Positions 11,267 through 22,640 of a DNA stretch of 64,000 nt are shown here, in pieces. Position numbers and translations under genes: made by a program. This stretch comes from Peronospora farinosa (Eukaryota > Oomycota > Peronosporomycetes > Peronosporales > Peronosporaceae). Positions within the stretch are counted from its first letter, which is position 1; the number at the start of each line of letters is the position of its first letter. The stretch spans positions 174,317 to 238,316 of the forward strand of contig CANTFK010000639.1 in the NCBI GenBank assembly GCA_947646735.1. The letters run 5' to 3'. The notes beneath the pieces are model-generated. The model saw only the letters and a program-made list of their open reading frames with translations. It made no database searches and had not been told where the DNA came from.

Positions 11267-11434
11267 ACGCTATACAGAGACGCTGGTGTGAAATGAGATT
11301 GTAGGACGTTGGTCTTTCGTGCATGGCGAACACCTTGCAGAGAGAGAAGTAGTCTAGCCAAAGGTTTGTTTGGATTGGTCTTATGCATTGATAGTGTGGT
11401 GATGAGGATGCAAACCAAAGAATTGTTCAGCCTT

Positions 11435-12346
11435 CTAGCGCTCGTATTTCGCCCAAAGGTGCGCGAAATGCTCGTCAAAGCGGCCTGTGAAAGAGAAGTA
11501 AGTTTAGCCTGATTACGACTACCATGCAATAGAACAAACGAACCGATAATGGGGCCACCCTTGTGGATAACGAGATTCTCAGCGTTGCCTACGACGGCCT
11601 GGCGACTCCAGTTGAACGATCCTACGTGAAAAAGAATGTAGCGGGATCCCTGTAAATGGTACGACAACACTTTTAGTCTGAAGGAAGGCACTGCTGGCGA
11701 CGTACCATTTAGCAAGATCTTCTTGTCAATAACACAGAACTAAGAACAAGAACCAGATCCATCAGTAACTCATAACGTTCTCATTAACAGTAGGATGTCA
11801 ACTCACCTTGTGGTGCATGTACGTTCGCGCATTGTCGTCACGCACTGGAATACCCTGTTCCCCAGCACAAGTCATTAGTCCGAACAATGGAACGATACAG
11901 TCCATATAAAGTCAACCACCTACAGCGTCGACAAATTTCAGAATGTCAGATCCTTTGCCCTTCATCTGGCCATCGTCCGTGATGACGCGAACTTTAACCC
12001 CACGGGCGTGAGCATCCAGCACGGCATTTGCAATCTGTAAGTGGAATAATCGACAGCGTATCTTATTAATGGCCGACATAACAATGAGGTCACACTTTGT
12101 TGTCCATACTTCGTCACACGTGATAGTAAAGACGCAAATGTCCATTGTCTTTTTAGCGTTTTTGAGGTATTCAAGCATTGTCATGAGAGAACTACCCTGG
12201 TCATGAATCAACTTGCAATTCTTGCGTGTGCAGCCCTTGTCCATGTGGAAATTCTTGCATGGCATGCCTGGGTCAGGAAAGAACAGAACATCCACGAACG
12301 AGTCGCCTAAATGGGCAGTAGTCTCGGATCCGAGACAATTTCCCAT
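11435..12346 (-). CDS. PLD6/Zucchini-like phospholipase-D-superfamily nuclease with CCCH finger
   Basis: Six exons: 12110-12346, 11924-12034, 11807-11854, 11706-11739, 11544-11621 and 11435-11484; 185 aa, all junctions in phase. The first intron (75 bp) is in frame and could be missed. An N-terminal finger-like stretch CKNFHMDKGCTRKNCKLIH precedes the PLD fold (DICVFTITCD, VLDAHARGVKVRVITDD). The single HKD motif is split by an intron: YMHHK ends exon 3 and FCVID opens exon 4, followed by GSFNWSRQA. One HKD per chain means the enzyme works as a dimer. In animals this family (mitochondrial outer membrane) processes piRNA precursors or cleaves cardiolipin; the role here is open. The donor GTTCGT of intron 5 is weak but is also used in the neighbouring gene. 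Confidence 0.85.
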
Positions 12347-12532
12347 GGTTGGTGTAGACTACTTCCTGTTTGAAGGAGAGAACTGAAATCACCATCCCGG
12401 CCATTATTCGTATTACTTTATGTAGAATACCACTACCTGACATTGATTACGACATCGCAAAACAAGGTGTAGTTTCTACGCACTTTCTACCAATCGTTGC
12501 TTCGACGCATCTTATTCTACCATCTTCAAAAG

Positions 12533-14196
12533 ATGCGCGATCATCTACAGCGCGAGAGCGTCTTGTCGGCCATTGCCATGCTGGTTTCCGGTACTTTCAG
12601 CACCGTCATCATGAAGACCGAGTATGCTGTGCGTTCTCGCGGCACAATCACGTGTCTGGATCCACATACGGATGAGCAGACAACGCTGTGTCCTTTTGCC
12701 AAGCCCTGGTTTGGCGTATTGCAGATGAAAGTAGCCATGACACTTTGCCTCGTCTTCCTGTACGTGCGTAAACGCTCGCAGCATCTCCAGTACCTGGAGA
12801 CGCCAGTGCTAAGGATGCATAAGGACGGACGACGGTATGTGGCCTCTACGCCGTCTAATGAGAAGCTGTCGGTCATTAAACAAAAGTACGCGAGCCATGC
12901 CGGAGCTGAGAACAAGGTGGAGGTTCTTAAGCAGAAGTACCGACCACATCTCAATGGCAAACTTGATGAGCAGTCACCGTTACTAGGGTCGCGATTACCG
13001 GGGAAAGAAGATGGTCAGCAGGGACGAATATCACTACGTACCATGATGACGATTGCCCTTCCATCCTTGCTGGATTTACTACAGACTGTGCTGTCCAATG
13101 TCGGACTGCTATGGGTCTCGTCATCAGTGTATCAGATGGTACGAGGCTCGATTATCATTTTTAGCGCGTTCTTCTCGGTAAGGCTCATGGGCAAAAAGCT
13201 GCACGGATATCATTATGCTAGTATCTGGATCGTCATGCTGGCGGTCGCACTCGTGGGGTATGCTGGCGTGAGACACCACTCGAAGGAATCGGCTGCAGAC
13301 GACACCGACTCATTCAATGCAGCTCTGGGGCTGTTTTTCATTACTGCTGCGCAAATTTTGTGCGCACTGCAGATCGTCGTGGAGGAACACATGATGCTGG
13401 CGTTAAACGTAAGCCCAATGTTGCTTGTGGGCTTCGAGGGTCTATGGGGACTAGTGTTCTACGTCATATTGATGCCAATCCTCACGCTCACACCTGCCGA
13501 CGCAGGCTCGGCATTTGCCCGAACGTGGCACGAGGACTTTGTCGACTCGTTCGTGCAGGTGAAAAACTCGCCCACGCTCATGGTGCTTATTCTGGCCTAC
13601 ATTGTGGCGGTTGGCACGCTTAACGTGACAGGAAACTACGTCACCAAGCATCTCTCGGCTGTCATGCGCAGCATTACCGAGGTTTGTACGTTCTTGGCTG
13701 TTGTCCATCAATGAGAGACGCCTTCTGAACAACAACAGTATCGCTAATGACTTACCCCTTCTGTTTGTCTATAGACGCTGCGCACCCTCGGCGTCTGGAG
13801 CCTCAGTCTTTTTGTCTACTACGTGATGCAGTGGCAAGGCCCGGCGTCGCCCGGCGAGCAGTGGACAACCTACAGCTGGTTCGTTTGTGCTGCTATGTGA
13901 CCCCAATGTCTTCCGCGTTCAAACCAAAAATTGAGCGTATCTGCTGTTTCTTGACAGGCTGGAGCTACTGGGCTTTGTGTTAATAATCTATGGCACACTG
14001 GCGGTAAGTTCTGCTATCTTGACGAGAGTGGCCGCATAAACGATGGGTCTAACATCTATCGCGCGTGTGCCTACTACAGTACAAACAGCTTGTCTGCTTG
14101 CCTGTATCCGGCCTCTACGCGGCGCGCGATCTTCATCAAAACCGCGACCGCAAAGGAGCCTCCAGGTCGCCCTTTATGGGTAACTTGCATAAGTAG
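12533..14196 (+). CDS. SLC35F6-like nucleotide-sugar/drug-metabolite family transporter
   Basis: Four exons: 12533-13681, 13775-13878, 13958-14003 and 14080-14196; 471 aa, phases consistent. About ten hydrophobic segments. Family landmarks are SSVYQMVRGSIIIFSAFFS, ITAAQILCALQIVVEE, FEGLWGLV and SAVMRSITETLRTLGVW (the last spans an exon junction), all like SLC35F6/C2orf18. Between the second TM segment and the core lies a ~90-residue hydrophilic loop with two QKY-containing repeats (IKQKYASH, LKQKYRPH), longer than in animal homologues. Substrate unknown; endomembrane or lysosomal location is inferred from the family. Divergent from the PLD gene, with 186 bp between starts. Confidence 0.85.
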
Positions 14197-14307
14197 AAGG
14201 GGTCTGCAATGCAAAACACTTCGGTCATAATGACGGTGGTGGTTCTTGTCTCACAAATCGCAATGGGAGGATAAACGTGGCAAGACGACGAGTTTGCACA
14301 AGACTGT

Positions 14308-14954
14308 ACCTTTACCCAGGAAGCTTGACTTCCCAATTCGCGCCTTCGAGCAACAACGGCCAAGAGACGAAGACCTTCAAAGAGCCGGTCAACCGGCCCC
14401 CTCCGACCAGGGCGGGAAGTCCCTCCAACGGGAGGCCCAGGATAAGAGGGGGAGGTTTTCCCTCTGCTGCGTGCGCTATGGGGGGCAAGCGCAGCGTGCG
14501 AACCGTAAGGGGAGCACCAACCCTGTTACCCCCGGGGGGGAGAGGATCGACGACCGCGGTTATCATTCCCTCTTTCCCTACTAGTTCCTGCTATTCTACG
14601 TCAGCCTTCAAGACGCCGATTCGATCGCCGAGCGCGAATCTCGGTCCCACGAAGTGAACTTGCCAAGAACGTGAATTGATCGGCCCCGTCCAGGTGCATC
14701 AGCGGTCGATCGGGACTGATCGGTGTGGTGCCCGGCGCTTGTTGCGATCATTGAGCCACTGTTTACACCTCGGGCTGGATACCCGATTCCACGTGCCCTT
14801 TTCGGAGTGTCCCCCGTGACGCCCGACGTCTCGAGCCAGCAGATTGAGCCAGCGAGGCGAAGAATGACGAAGTCCTGGTAGAAGTACTCCAGACATCTTA
14901 CCAATCCTTAATGTTTGAAATAGACAGTCTGTTCTTCACCTTTACCCAGGAAGC
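14308..14954. mobile_element. Unclassified ~613-bp insertion flanked by 17-bp direct repeats
   Basis: The word ACCTTTACCCAGGAAGC occurs at 14308-14324 and again at 14938-14954. Between them lies 613 bp that is more GC-rich than its surroundings, with runs such as CCCCCGGGGGGG. This is the pattern of target-site duplication around an inserted element. A 17-bp duplication suits target-primed retroposition better than LTR or most DNA elements. No poly-A tail, terminal inverted repeats or coding domain are visible, so class and orientation stay open. Confidence 0.55.
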
Positions 14955-15645
14955 GATACACTTTTGTTACAGAGGCTAATGTCCTGGTATGATAAGAGTG
15001 CCGAAGCCAGAGCTTGTTACAGTGACGATGCTTAGGATTGTATACAGCCCCGGTCTTATCCCGGCTGCTGCAAATCGTTGCTGCGTTTGTTTTCTGCACT
15101 ATGGCGATACACGCAAAGACGGACGCGAATTGGTGTCGTGCGATCGATTTGCAAAATCGATGTCGTATCTACCAGCGGCTTTGTCATTGTATGTATTCTC
15201 ACAAGCTTTGATTGACAAAATTTAGTCATAGCTGTATTGTCTCTTGCATCTACCATATTTCGACAGGTTTAGTCGCACGACAGTGGAGCATAGACAGGTT
15301 ATGGGAAAGGGGGGACGATCACGGTATTGCTTGTTACAGCTGCTGCCCGTGTATTGCAATAAAATCGATTGATACCTGTTTTAATAACGCAATATATCAC
15401 GTATCAAAAGAATGACAAAGTCTTGTACACTGTCTATATTTAATATTCCAGAATATATGTAATCTAACAACTCACAGCTTTACTTGAAACCAGCTGTATG
15501 GTGTGGTCCACCTCGTCCGCAACCGGCTTCCGACTCCCTATAAGCTCTTTGCAGTGCTAACAGAAACCGGTCATCTCCACTTTCTCTTCCTTGCTGTTTT
15601 CCATACATTATCCCCCACTCACCATCGGCACAAGACCATCAAGAC
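14955..15645. other. Intergenic region upstream of the START-FYVE gene
   Basis: No gene or RNA recognised. A CCACTTT initiator-like word about 70 bases before the ATG at 15646, followed by a pyrimidine-rich stretch, is the likely core promoter. Confidence 0.4.
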
Positions 15646-18039
15646 ATGAGTAAAAGTATGGGCTTTACCGTCTTCCAAGTACCTGGTGCCAAGACGCCCA
15701 AGCGTTCTTCGAACGCACGACTGGGCGGTGCCACCGTGGTGTCAAGCGCTAACACTTTATACAACATCGAAGCACCGTACAGTGCTCCTTCACCAGCCAA
15801 TAGCATGTCCGGTTCTAGCTCACTGCTCCTTACACAACAACGGAGTCAGCGCAATAGCGGCACGACATTTGCAGCTTTTCAACCCCCGGGAAGTCTCCAG
15901 CCCGTCTCATCCCACAGTTCCGGTATGATGGCGTCTCTGGACTCACCTTATGGTGCTGCGTCTGGCAGCGTCAATAGCTATAGCTCCAATGGTAGCAATC
16001 CAGTCCCTATGGGTGTTGGAATTGGATTTAAAGCCGGAACAAGCGATGAACAACAGTCACGAGGAGGTATGAGCTGGTTGCGAACAGGACGCACTATTCG
16101 AGTCAAAGACTCGGGTGATAGTTTCCGATTTCCATTAGATGATGCACATCTACCTACTAGTAACGTGTCAAGTGAGCAATTTGAAGCACTTAAGGTCAAG
16201 CTACAGAGTATTGCAGAGACGTACGTCAACTCATCTGCTACGTGGTTGGATAATCCTAGTTTGAGTCCACAGTACCGTAATCAGAACTGGAAAGTGCACT
16301 TGGACAAAAAGAATTGTGTCATTTACCGCCAAAAAGAGGCTTCAGATGTGAGCAATCGACAGAGGAAGGCCATGTTGCGTGCCAAGCTGGACACGTCGCT
16401 GGAGGAAATCATCTACGCTGTCAACTGCTCGACGACCGAGGACCAGCGGGCCTATATGTCTCACTGCTGCCAGGAGATCTTCCTGGACTCGGCCGTACTG
16501 CAGGTACACGAGAAAGGGGCAAGCGAAGATTTGTTCTCATTCTTGGGTGTCAAGTGGCTTGCTTTTCAGAGCTCAGTAGATTCAGTATTCAGCTGCCGGG
16601 ATATGTTGGTTGTCGAGTTTTCAAAGACAATGGAGGACGCGAAGGGACAGAAGGTGCTGGTGAAGGTCCAGCAGAGCATCAGTATGGCGGATTGTGGTGG
16701 TGACGAACGCAACTTTGGATTTGCACGCACAACCGGATTGTGGGTATGGTTGTTCCGTAGTATGGGTCCATCTAGCGGCAAAGTGGACGTGTCGGTAATC
16801 TCGGAAGACTACTTTGATAGTAATCGCAACACTCCCAGCTGGTTTGCAAACCGCATCGTGTCGGCACTTTACACGGTGGCAAATCATCACGCCACGGCTG
16901 CGGATGCTAAGTTCTTGGTGCGATGTCGTCTGATTACGAACAAAGCATGGGTGCCGAACAATGAGCGCCCCGCATGCTCCGTGTGCTTCAAGAGTTTCAA
17001 TTTGTTGCGATCGCGTCACCACTGCCGCGTATGCGCTGAAATCATGTGTGGCGCTTGCACAATTGAGCTCGGTATTCAGGCCAACAAACTTCCGTCTGGC
17101 ATGCTTACAGAGTCTGGCGGCAGCTTTATCGTCAGTATCGAAAAGTTCTGTCTCAAGTGCATAAATAAGGCTCGGCAAGTGCGCCGCAGTGCGCTTTCAG
17201 AAAAGAGTGCTGGGATTACGCTCTGCACGGACGAGGCTTACGAAATCAATGTGCCCTCTTCCTATGCTTCTCGTGCTAGTGAAGAGTCCTGCAGCCAGGT
17301 ACCGCCCATTCGAGGATCGATTTCAGAGCACTTGGTCGACAGAGAGCTGAATTTTCAGCAAAATTACTCACTGGCGTCTTCGTCTTCGTCTACAAGCTCA
17401 CTAGGAGGAGCCGGTGGCATAAGTGGTGACAAGTCAGGCATCTCGTACGCGGGCTGGTCAACTAAAGTTCTTTCTGCTATTAGCCGAGAGAAGCCGGCAG
17501 GTGGTGCAAAGGAGCAATCATTTGTCACACTTACATCCGCCTGTAGCAGCAGCAGCAGCAGAATTTTAAATGAAAATGAAGCCGACACGCCTTGCGTCGT
17601 GCGCCAAGTGTCGGGCGATCGGCGACGGCACAACTCGGACACCTCTGGTTCTTCCTCAAGCACCAATTCTCACAACAATTCGCCCATCGGTTCACACAGT
17701 GACCGCGGGTGTAAGAAGAATGGCAAAACTGACCACGATCCCGTTGTGGGGGACGCAGTTATGTTACTGGAAGAACCTCGTGAGGTGCAGAACATCACGC
17801 CGCTGCCGACGTCTTTTACCAAAATGGAGGAGCAAATTGCAGCTCAGCAGGCATTGTTGCGCTCGATGTTTATTGAGGGCAAGAAGATTATGGAGCAGCA
17901 GCAAACTACTTACGGCGGAAAGGTCCGCCCTGCGCAACAACAGCGTTACATTGATCAGATACAGCCACTGGAAAGTGTAGATGACAAGGGTATACTCGCT
18001 CTGCCGCCAGCTTCGGCTTCTATCGAGTACATTGATTGA
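15646..18039 (+). CDS. START-like plus FYVE-domain protein
   Basis: Single exon, 797 aa. Residues 1-160 are Ser/Pro-rich. Residues about 180-430 are START-like (WKVHLDKKNCVIYRQK, CCQEIFLDSAVLQVHEKG, LGVKWLAFQSS). Residues about 443-502 are a canonical FYVE finger (CSVC, the basic motif RSRHHCRVC, CGAC, CLKC), which binds PI3P on endosomes. The C-terminal 290 residues are low complexity with Ser runs, ending in a Gln-rich helix (MEEQIAAQQALLRSMF). FYVE+START pairs are greatly expanded in oomycetes; an endosomal lipid sensing or transfer role is inferred. It is a distant relative of the protein at 1-1819. Confidence 0.9.
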   Translation: MSKSMGFTVFQVPGAKTPKRSSNARLGGATVVSSANTLYNIEAPYSAPSPANSMSGSSSLLLTQQRSQRNSGTTFAAFQPPGSLQPVSSHSSGMMASLDSPYGAASGSVNSYSSNGSNPVPMGVGIGFKAGTSDEQQSRGGMSWLRTGRTIRVKDSGDSFRFPLDDAHLPTSNVSSEQFEALKVKLQSIAETYVNSSATWLDNPSLSPQYRNQNWKVHLDKKNCVIYRQKEASDVSNRQRKAMLRAKLDTSLEEIIYAVNCSTTEDQRAYMSHCCQEIFLDSAVLQVHEKGASEDLFSFLGVKWLAFQSSVDSVFSCRDMLVVEFSKTMEDAKGQKVLVKVQQSISMADCGGDERNFGFARTTGLWVWLFRSMGPSSGKVDVSVISEDYFDSNRNTPSWFANRIVSALYTVANHHATAADAKFLVRCRLITNKAWVPNNERPACSVCFKSFNLLRSRHHCRVCAEIMCGACTIELGIQANKLPSGMLTESGGSFIVSIEKFCLKCINKARQVRRSALSEKSAGITLCTDEAYEINVPSSYASRASEESCSQVPPIRGSISEHLVDRELNFQQNYSLASSSSSTSSLGGAGGISGDKSGISYAGWSTKVLSAISREKPAGGAKEQSFVTLTSACSSSSSRILNENEADTPCVVRQVSGDRRRHNSDTSGSSSSTNSHNNSPIGSHSDRGCKKNGKTDHDPVVGDAVMLLEEPREVQNITPLPTSFTKMEEQIAAQQALLRSMFIEGKKIMEQQQTTYGGKVRPAQQQRYIDQIQPLESVDDKGILALPPASASIEYID

Positions 18040-18297
18040 GTGTAAGCGTCACGAATCTCATCCATCCCTAGTCGGTCGCCGTGTCGTTGACTTTGTTGCT
18101 CAGATCTGTATTTTGCGTTGCTGTAATTCTTGTTGCAAGTGCCATATCTGAATTGTCTTGTAATTAAAACAGTTGTCTTAAGTCGCTTCTCGCATGCTTC
18201 GTTTGCTACGTCCATGCAGTATATAGTCCTAATGATGTAGCGACAATGGAACAACATGATCTCTGTTAGTACTACCAAAAGTAGTATCGTCCTTCCT

Positions 18298-20899
18298 CTA
18301 GCATGCAATGCATCCACAAAATAGCTTTTGCTTTGGAGCACCGGCAGAACTCGCCCCAGTCCTGTTACCAGATGCGTCACCGCACAGCCCAGCGTGCAAG
18401 CTCGCAAGCGTAGTCGACTCACTATATAGCAATTCTTCCTCGACATGCACCTGGTACTTCTGCGCAATCACACCTTGTAGCTGCGTCAATGCCATAGAGT
18501 CCAGACCTAACTCCTGTAGTGGCGTGTTGTCGTTAATTTGTGCGGCCTCCACGCCTACAGCGTGAGCCAGTTCGTTTACTAAAAATGTGTGCACTTCGTC
18601 TGGCCGCACGCCGGTGATCACTAATGGCAGATTCGACTTGGCTGCACCACCACCGCTCGTAACAACGCGAGGACCATTGACGCTTCGGTCCATGGACTCG
18701 CCGCCAGCCACAGCTTCATCACGTCCGTCGTCCTCCGCCGGAACATCGGCAATTATATCCTCATTGCGGTACAGCTCCTCTAATGTCTTCTCTTCGAGAG
18801 CCTTCTTGCATCGCGACCGCGAAATTTTGCCACTTGTTGTCTTTGGAATTGCGCGCGGAGCAAGCAATACAACCAGGGTCACCTTGACGCCGTGCTCACG
18901 TGCAATCGCGCTACGAATTTTTACACATAGACTCGCTTTGCTGGTCATCGTAGGATCCCGAAGCTCTGCAATTACTGCCAGCTTTTCCTCGTCATTATTT
19001 CCTCCAACCACATACGAGAATGCAGCGCAGCAACCTGGTCGAAGCTCTTGGTGAGATTCCGCCGTAGTCTCCAAGTCCTGAGGATAATGGTTACGACCGC
19101 GAATAATAATCAGGTCCTTCATACGACCACAAATAAATAGTTCTTGGTCGTAAATCACACCTATATCGCCCGTCTTCAGAAACATTTTGCCTTCATTGTC
19201 ACCGGCTACCTTGGCCTGGAACGCTTCGGCCGAGATTTCACTCATTTCGTCACCATAATAGCCTTGCGCTTTTGAGGGGCTTGAAATCCAAATCTCGCCA
19301 GTCTCACCGTCCGGTTTTTCCTCCCCTGTTTCTGCGTCAACAATGCGGACGTCGATGCCGTAGTCTTTTCGCGATGGCACACCACAGCCGACCATTTCCT
19401 TCCCTATTCCAGATGCCATGGGCTTCTCCACCACTCTAAAAACGCCGTCATATTCCAAAGCCTCTTTATCAACCCACAGTCGTTGCTTTCCGCCCCCACA
19501 GACGTACACAGTGTGCTCTGCAAGCCCATACGTAGGCTTCACAACGTCATTCCTTAGACCAAAAGGCGATAAAGCACGGTAGAAACTGTCGATGGTCTCG
19601 CCCTGAATAGGTTCAGCCCCATTAATCATGTGTTGCACGCTTGACAGATTAATGTGCTCCCCATTATCGACCCCAGCAGCAAGTCGGTCGCACTTCCTTG
19701 CAAGAAGCGAGTAGGCAAAGTTTGGAGCCTGCAAGTGTGTCGCACGATGCTTAGAAACTAGTCGTAACCATAGACACGGGTCACGAATAAAGCTGAAAGG
19801 TGATAGGTACACACCCGTTCCACCATTGAAGATGGTGCCTAGATAGGCACCGATGAGTCCCATGTCGTGGTATTGCGGCAACCACGACACTACTATCGTA
19901 TCTCGTCCAGCATGAAGTGCTGAGCTAATAATGCTCAGATTGTGATTTAGATTGCCATGCGATAGCACCACTCCCTTTGGAGCAGACGTAGATCCTGATG
20001 TGTACTGCAAAAATGCTGTGCTTTCGGCAAAAGGCGACTGAGTAAGCCAATGTTTCGCCGGGTCGATCCCCTTGGTACATACCAAATCGTCCGTCACGAC
20101 CCACGACAAATCCTCTGGCCACTGAGTAGCATTTGACAGCAACAACTTCTCCTTCATGGCCGATATTTTCTTCACGTTGTAGTACATCGAACACGTGAGC
20201 GCCGTTTGAGCCTGGCAATTTTGCGTCACCGCCACAAACATGCTGATATCTTTCTTCATCTTTCGGGGATCTGGTGGGTACACGGGCACCGCTACAACCC
20301 CCGCTTTCAGACAAGCTAGGAAAGCTACTATAAAGTCCAATCCCGGAGGATACACCAGCAACACTCGATCTCCTGACTTCAACCCCAGTCTAGACAATTA
20401 CACAAACACCACAAAAGGGTCAGAATCTCCCACCCCCCGTTCAAAACAACAGTATTTTGCACAAACCCTTTGCTTTGCTGCGCTGTAGAGGCCACAAGAA
20501 GCCACGCAAGATTTTGCACGCGTCGGTTGAGCTCCTGCACGTCAAGTATGTCGAATATCAGTCGAAAGCTCGTTTTTCAGCTCATACGAGGCTTTAAAGA
20601 CCCAAAAAAGAAAGCATACCGCACAAGTGAGTGATGCCGTCACAATTCCCTTATCATCTGCAAATGATAGCATTGTCTAGAGCAAGAAAGAAGTGTTCGC
20701 ATACAATAACACAGTTTAGCAAAAAGACCAAACATTCACGACGATTTCTAGCGTTTCAATAGAGCGTTTGAGCTCAAGTTTTTGCATATAGCTAGAGCTC
20801 TGTCTTGGTTACCTAACAAGATATTGTAGAACAGCAACACACCTTGGTAGGCGTCTCAGTAGCCCATTTCTCTACGCGGTCGAGCAGTTCTGATGGCAT
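18298..20899 (-). CDS. Fatty-acyl-AMP ligase fused to a phosphopantetheine carrier domain
   Basis: Four exons: 20843-20899, 20620-20676, 20467-20534 and 18298-20389; 757 aa, phases consistent. Start MPSELLDRVEKWA. The adenylation domain shows YTSGSTSAPKGVVLSHGN, SWLPQYHDMGL, PTYGLAEHTVYVCGG, KTGDIG and a terminal PKTTSGKISRS motif. The FAAL/DIP2-like pattern suggests it activates long-chain fatty acids as acyl-AMP and passes them to a carrier, not to CoA. The carrier follows at residues about 655-725, with LGLDSMALTQL carrying the Ser that would take the phosphopantetheine arm. The protein ends in CGCIAC, a Cys cluster that could be lipidated (speculative). No ketosynthase or condensation partner is seen nearby, so the downstream acceptor is unknown. 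Confidence 0.9.
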
Positions 20900-21334
20900 G
20901 TTACAAAATTAAAATGTCAATATTGAGAAGAAGCCAGTGTATGTTACATATGGATACATTATATCAAATTAGAGAGGGAAGAGGCTTCAACTTAATTAAA
21001 CAAATCTTTTCGGTGATCAGACTGGCTATCTAAGTTGAAGCATTTTAGCTTTCTTATACAATGCATATTCAAAACCCTAGATTCTAAGCTTTAGACGGTA
21101 TGTAAGCATCAATTAGGCAGATAAATCGAGGGACGCAAGCGTGCTCATCACATGAACTTTGTTGAACACGTTGATGATAATTACCGTATCCAGTGATTGC
21201 ATACTAGAGTGTGTACCCGTCATTCCGACGGATATGGTGCACGAAGTCTACACTGATATGGGTATATAAGCATATGAGGCATCCTTGACCTAGCGTTTCG
21301 TTGTATACAGCATTGTAGATTAGTGACGCATCAC
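20900..21334. other. Intergenic / gene-island boundary
   Basis: AT-rich sequence upstream of the acyl-AMP ligase. No gene recognised; it marks the edge between the gene island and the repeat block. Confidence 0.4.
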
Positions 21335-21486
21335 GGAGTCTGCCTCTTACAGTACCGACACGTTCTGGGGCGCCGTCGTACGTTAGAAGGCAACGTACAA
21401 TTGCCCATGCGAGACGTCATCTTCACGACTTATGCCGACCCTCTGCAGCGTCTGTCCCTGGGACTTGTTAATAGTCATTGTGTACG
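21335..21486 (-). pseudogene. Fragment of a PIF1/Helitron-type helicase
   Basis: Read on the minus strand, one frame gives MTINKSQGQTLQRVGI, then SHGQLYVAF, an in-frame stop, and PQNVSVL. These correspond to motifs V and VI of PIF1-family helicases as found at the C-terminus of Helitron RepHel proteins. A stop sits where the Ser of the usual AFSR motif should be. Only about 50 codons remain, and they end exactly where the leftmost LTR begins at 21487, so the LTR element seems to have inserted into or beside this relic. Confidence 0.6.
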
Positions 21487-21844
21487 TGTGAAGATGTGCC
21501 AGGGGAATCGAAGCACCTCAAAGATATCATAATAAGGTTGTAAGAATCCAGGCCACTCCCTTGAGGAAATGACTAAGGTAGGCACAAGGTTCTGGACACC
21601 AAGATATAAAGCTCCAAAGATTATACAAGGCTCAAGGACCCCAACGGTGCAGAGCCGGTACAAGGTACAGGACTCCGACGGTACAGAGCCTCGACAGTGC
21701 AGATCTAGTACAAGTCCAGGATCCCGAATAGACACTTCTGTGGTGAAGTGCCAGGAGAATTGGGGCCCAGGGTACCAAGGACCCAGGGTACCAGGGTACA
21801 GGGGCCCCAGGGTACAAAGGCCCAGGCCTCGCAAGGTCCCAAGG

Positions 21845-22090
21845 TTCGATCGAGGGTCACCAGGGACAGGGTTTTCAGTTACCGGGGACCGGAGTACTAG
21901 TCACCAGGGACAGGGTTTTCAGTTACCGGGGACCGGAGTACTAGTCACCAGGGACAGGGTTTCTAGTAACCGGGGACAAGGGTATCAGTCACCAGAGACA
22001 GGGTACCAGGGACAGGGGTACCAGCTACCGGGGACAGGGGTACCAGTCACCGGGGACAGGGGTACCAGTTACCGGGGACAGGGGTATCGA
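21845..22090. repeat. Second LTR minisatellite (GGGGTACCAG unit)
   Basis: Units of about 20-22 bases of the form GGGGACAGGGGTACCAGTTACC. Equivalent blocks are at about 24352-24545, 27315-27520 and 30323-30520, each with a different unit number or variant order. Confidence 0.75.
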
Positions 22091-22221
22091 AGGTTTAGGG
22101 TCCTGAAGTCATGCCAGGTTGCCCTACTGTGCAGAGCTGGCACAAGTCCAAAGAACCTGAAAGTCCAGTGCCTCGAGGGCATCCAAGTTCCCAAGGTGGA
22201 ACAAAGGACTCAAGGTGAATC

Positions 22222-22640
22222 ATGATCCAAGGTGGGACACAACCCAAGGTGGACCAGGACCCAAGGTGGTCCCGGCACCCAAGGTGGACCAGGATGACTC
22301 ATGGTGACCGGTGGACCCTAAGTGACCGGTGGAACCAGATGACCGGTGAACCCCAGGTGACAGGTGGACCCCAGACAACAGGTGGGTCCCAGGTTACCAG
22401 TGGACCCCAGGGTGACCGTTGGACCCAGGTGGCCAGTGGACCCTAGGTGACAGGTGGACCCAGGTGCCAGGTGGACCCCAGGTGACAGGTAGACCCCAGG
22501 TGCCAGGTGGACCCAGGTGACTGGTGGACCCTAGGTGACAGGTGGACCCCAGGTGACAGGTGGACCCCCCGTGACAGGTGGACCCCGGTAACAGGTGGAC
22601 CCCGGACAACAGGTGGACCCAGGTGACCGGTGGACCCCAG
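22222..22640. repeat. CAGGTG minisatellite in LTR 1 (short form)
   Basis: Degenerate tandem units of about 17-18 bases, roughly ACCCCAGGTGACAGGTGG. Both CAGGTG words in each unit are E-box-like. The same block recurs in the other LTRs with different length. Confidence 0.85.

Noticed and set aside
14246..14904. Open frames on both strands in the 0.6 kb insertion
   Set aside because: GC-rich DNA leaves several frames open at once; none has recognisable protein character.
14325..14937. Ribosomal RNA fragment
   Set aside because: Considered because of GC content, but no rRNA landmark could be recognised.
22222..22640. Possible CRISPR array
   Set aside because: Units are contiguous and degenerate with no spacers, and the host is eukaryotic.
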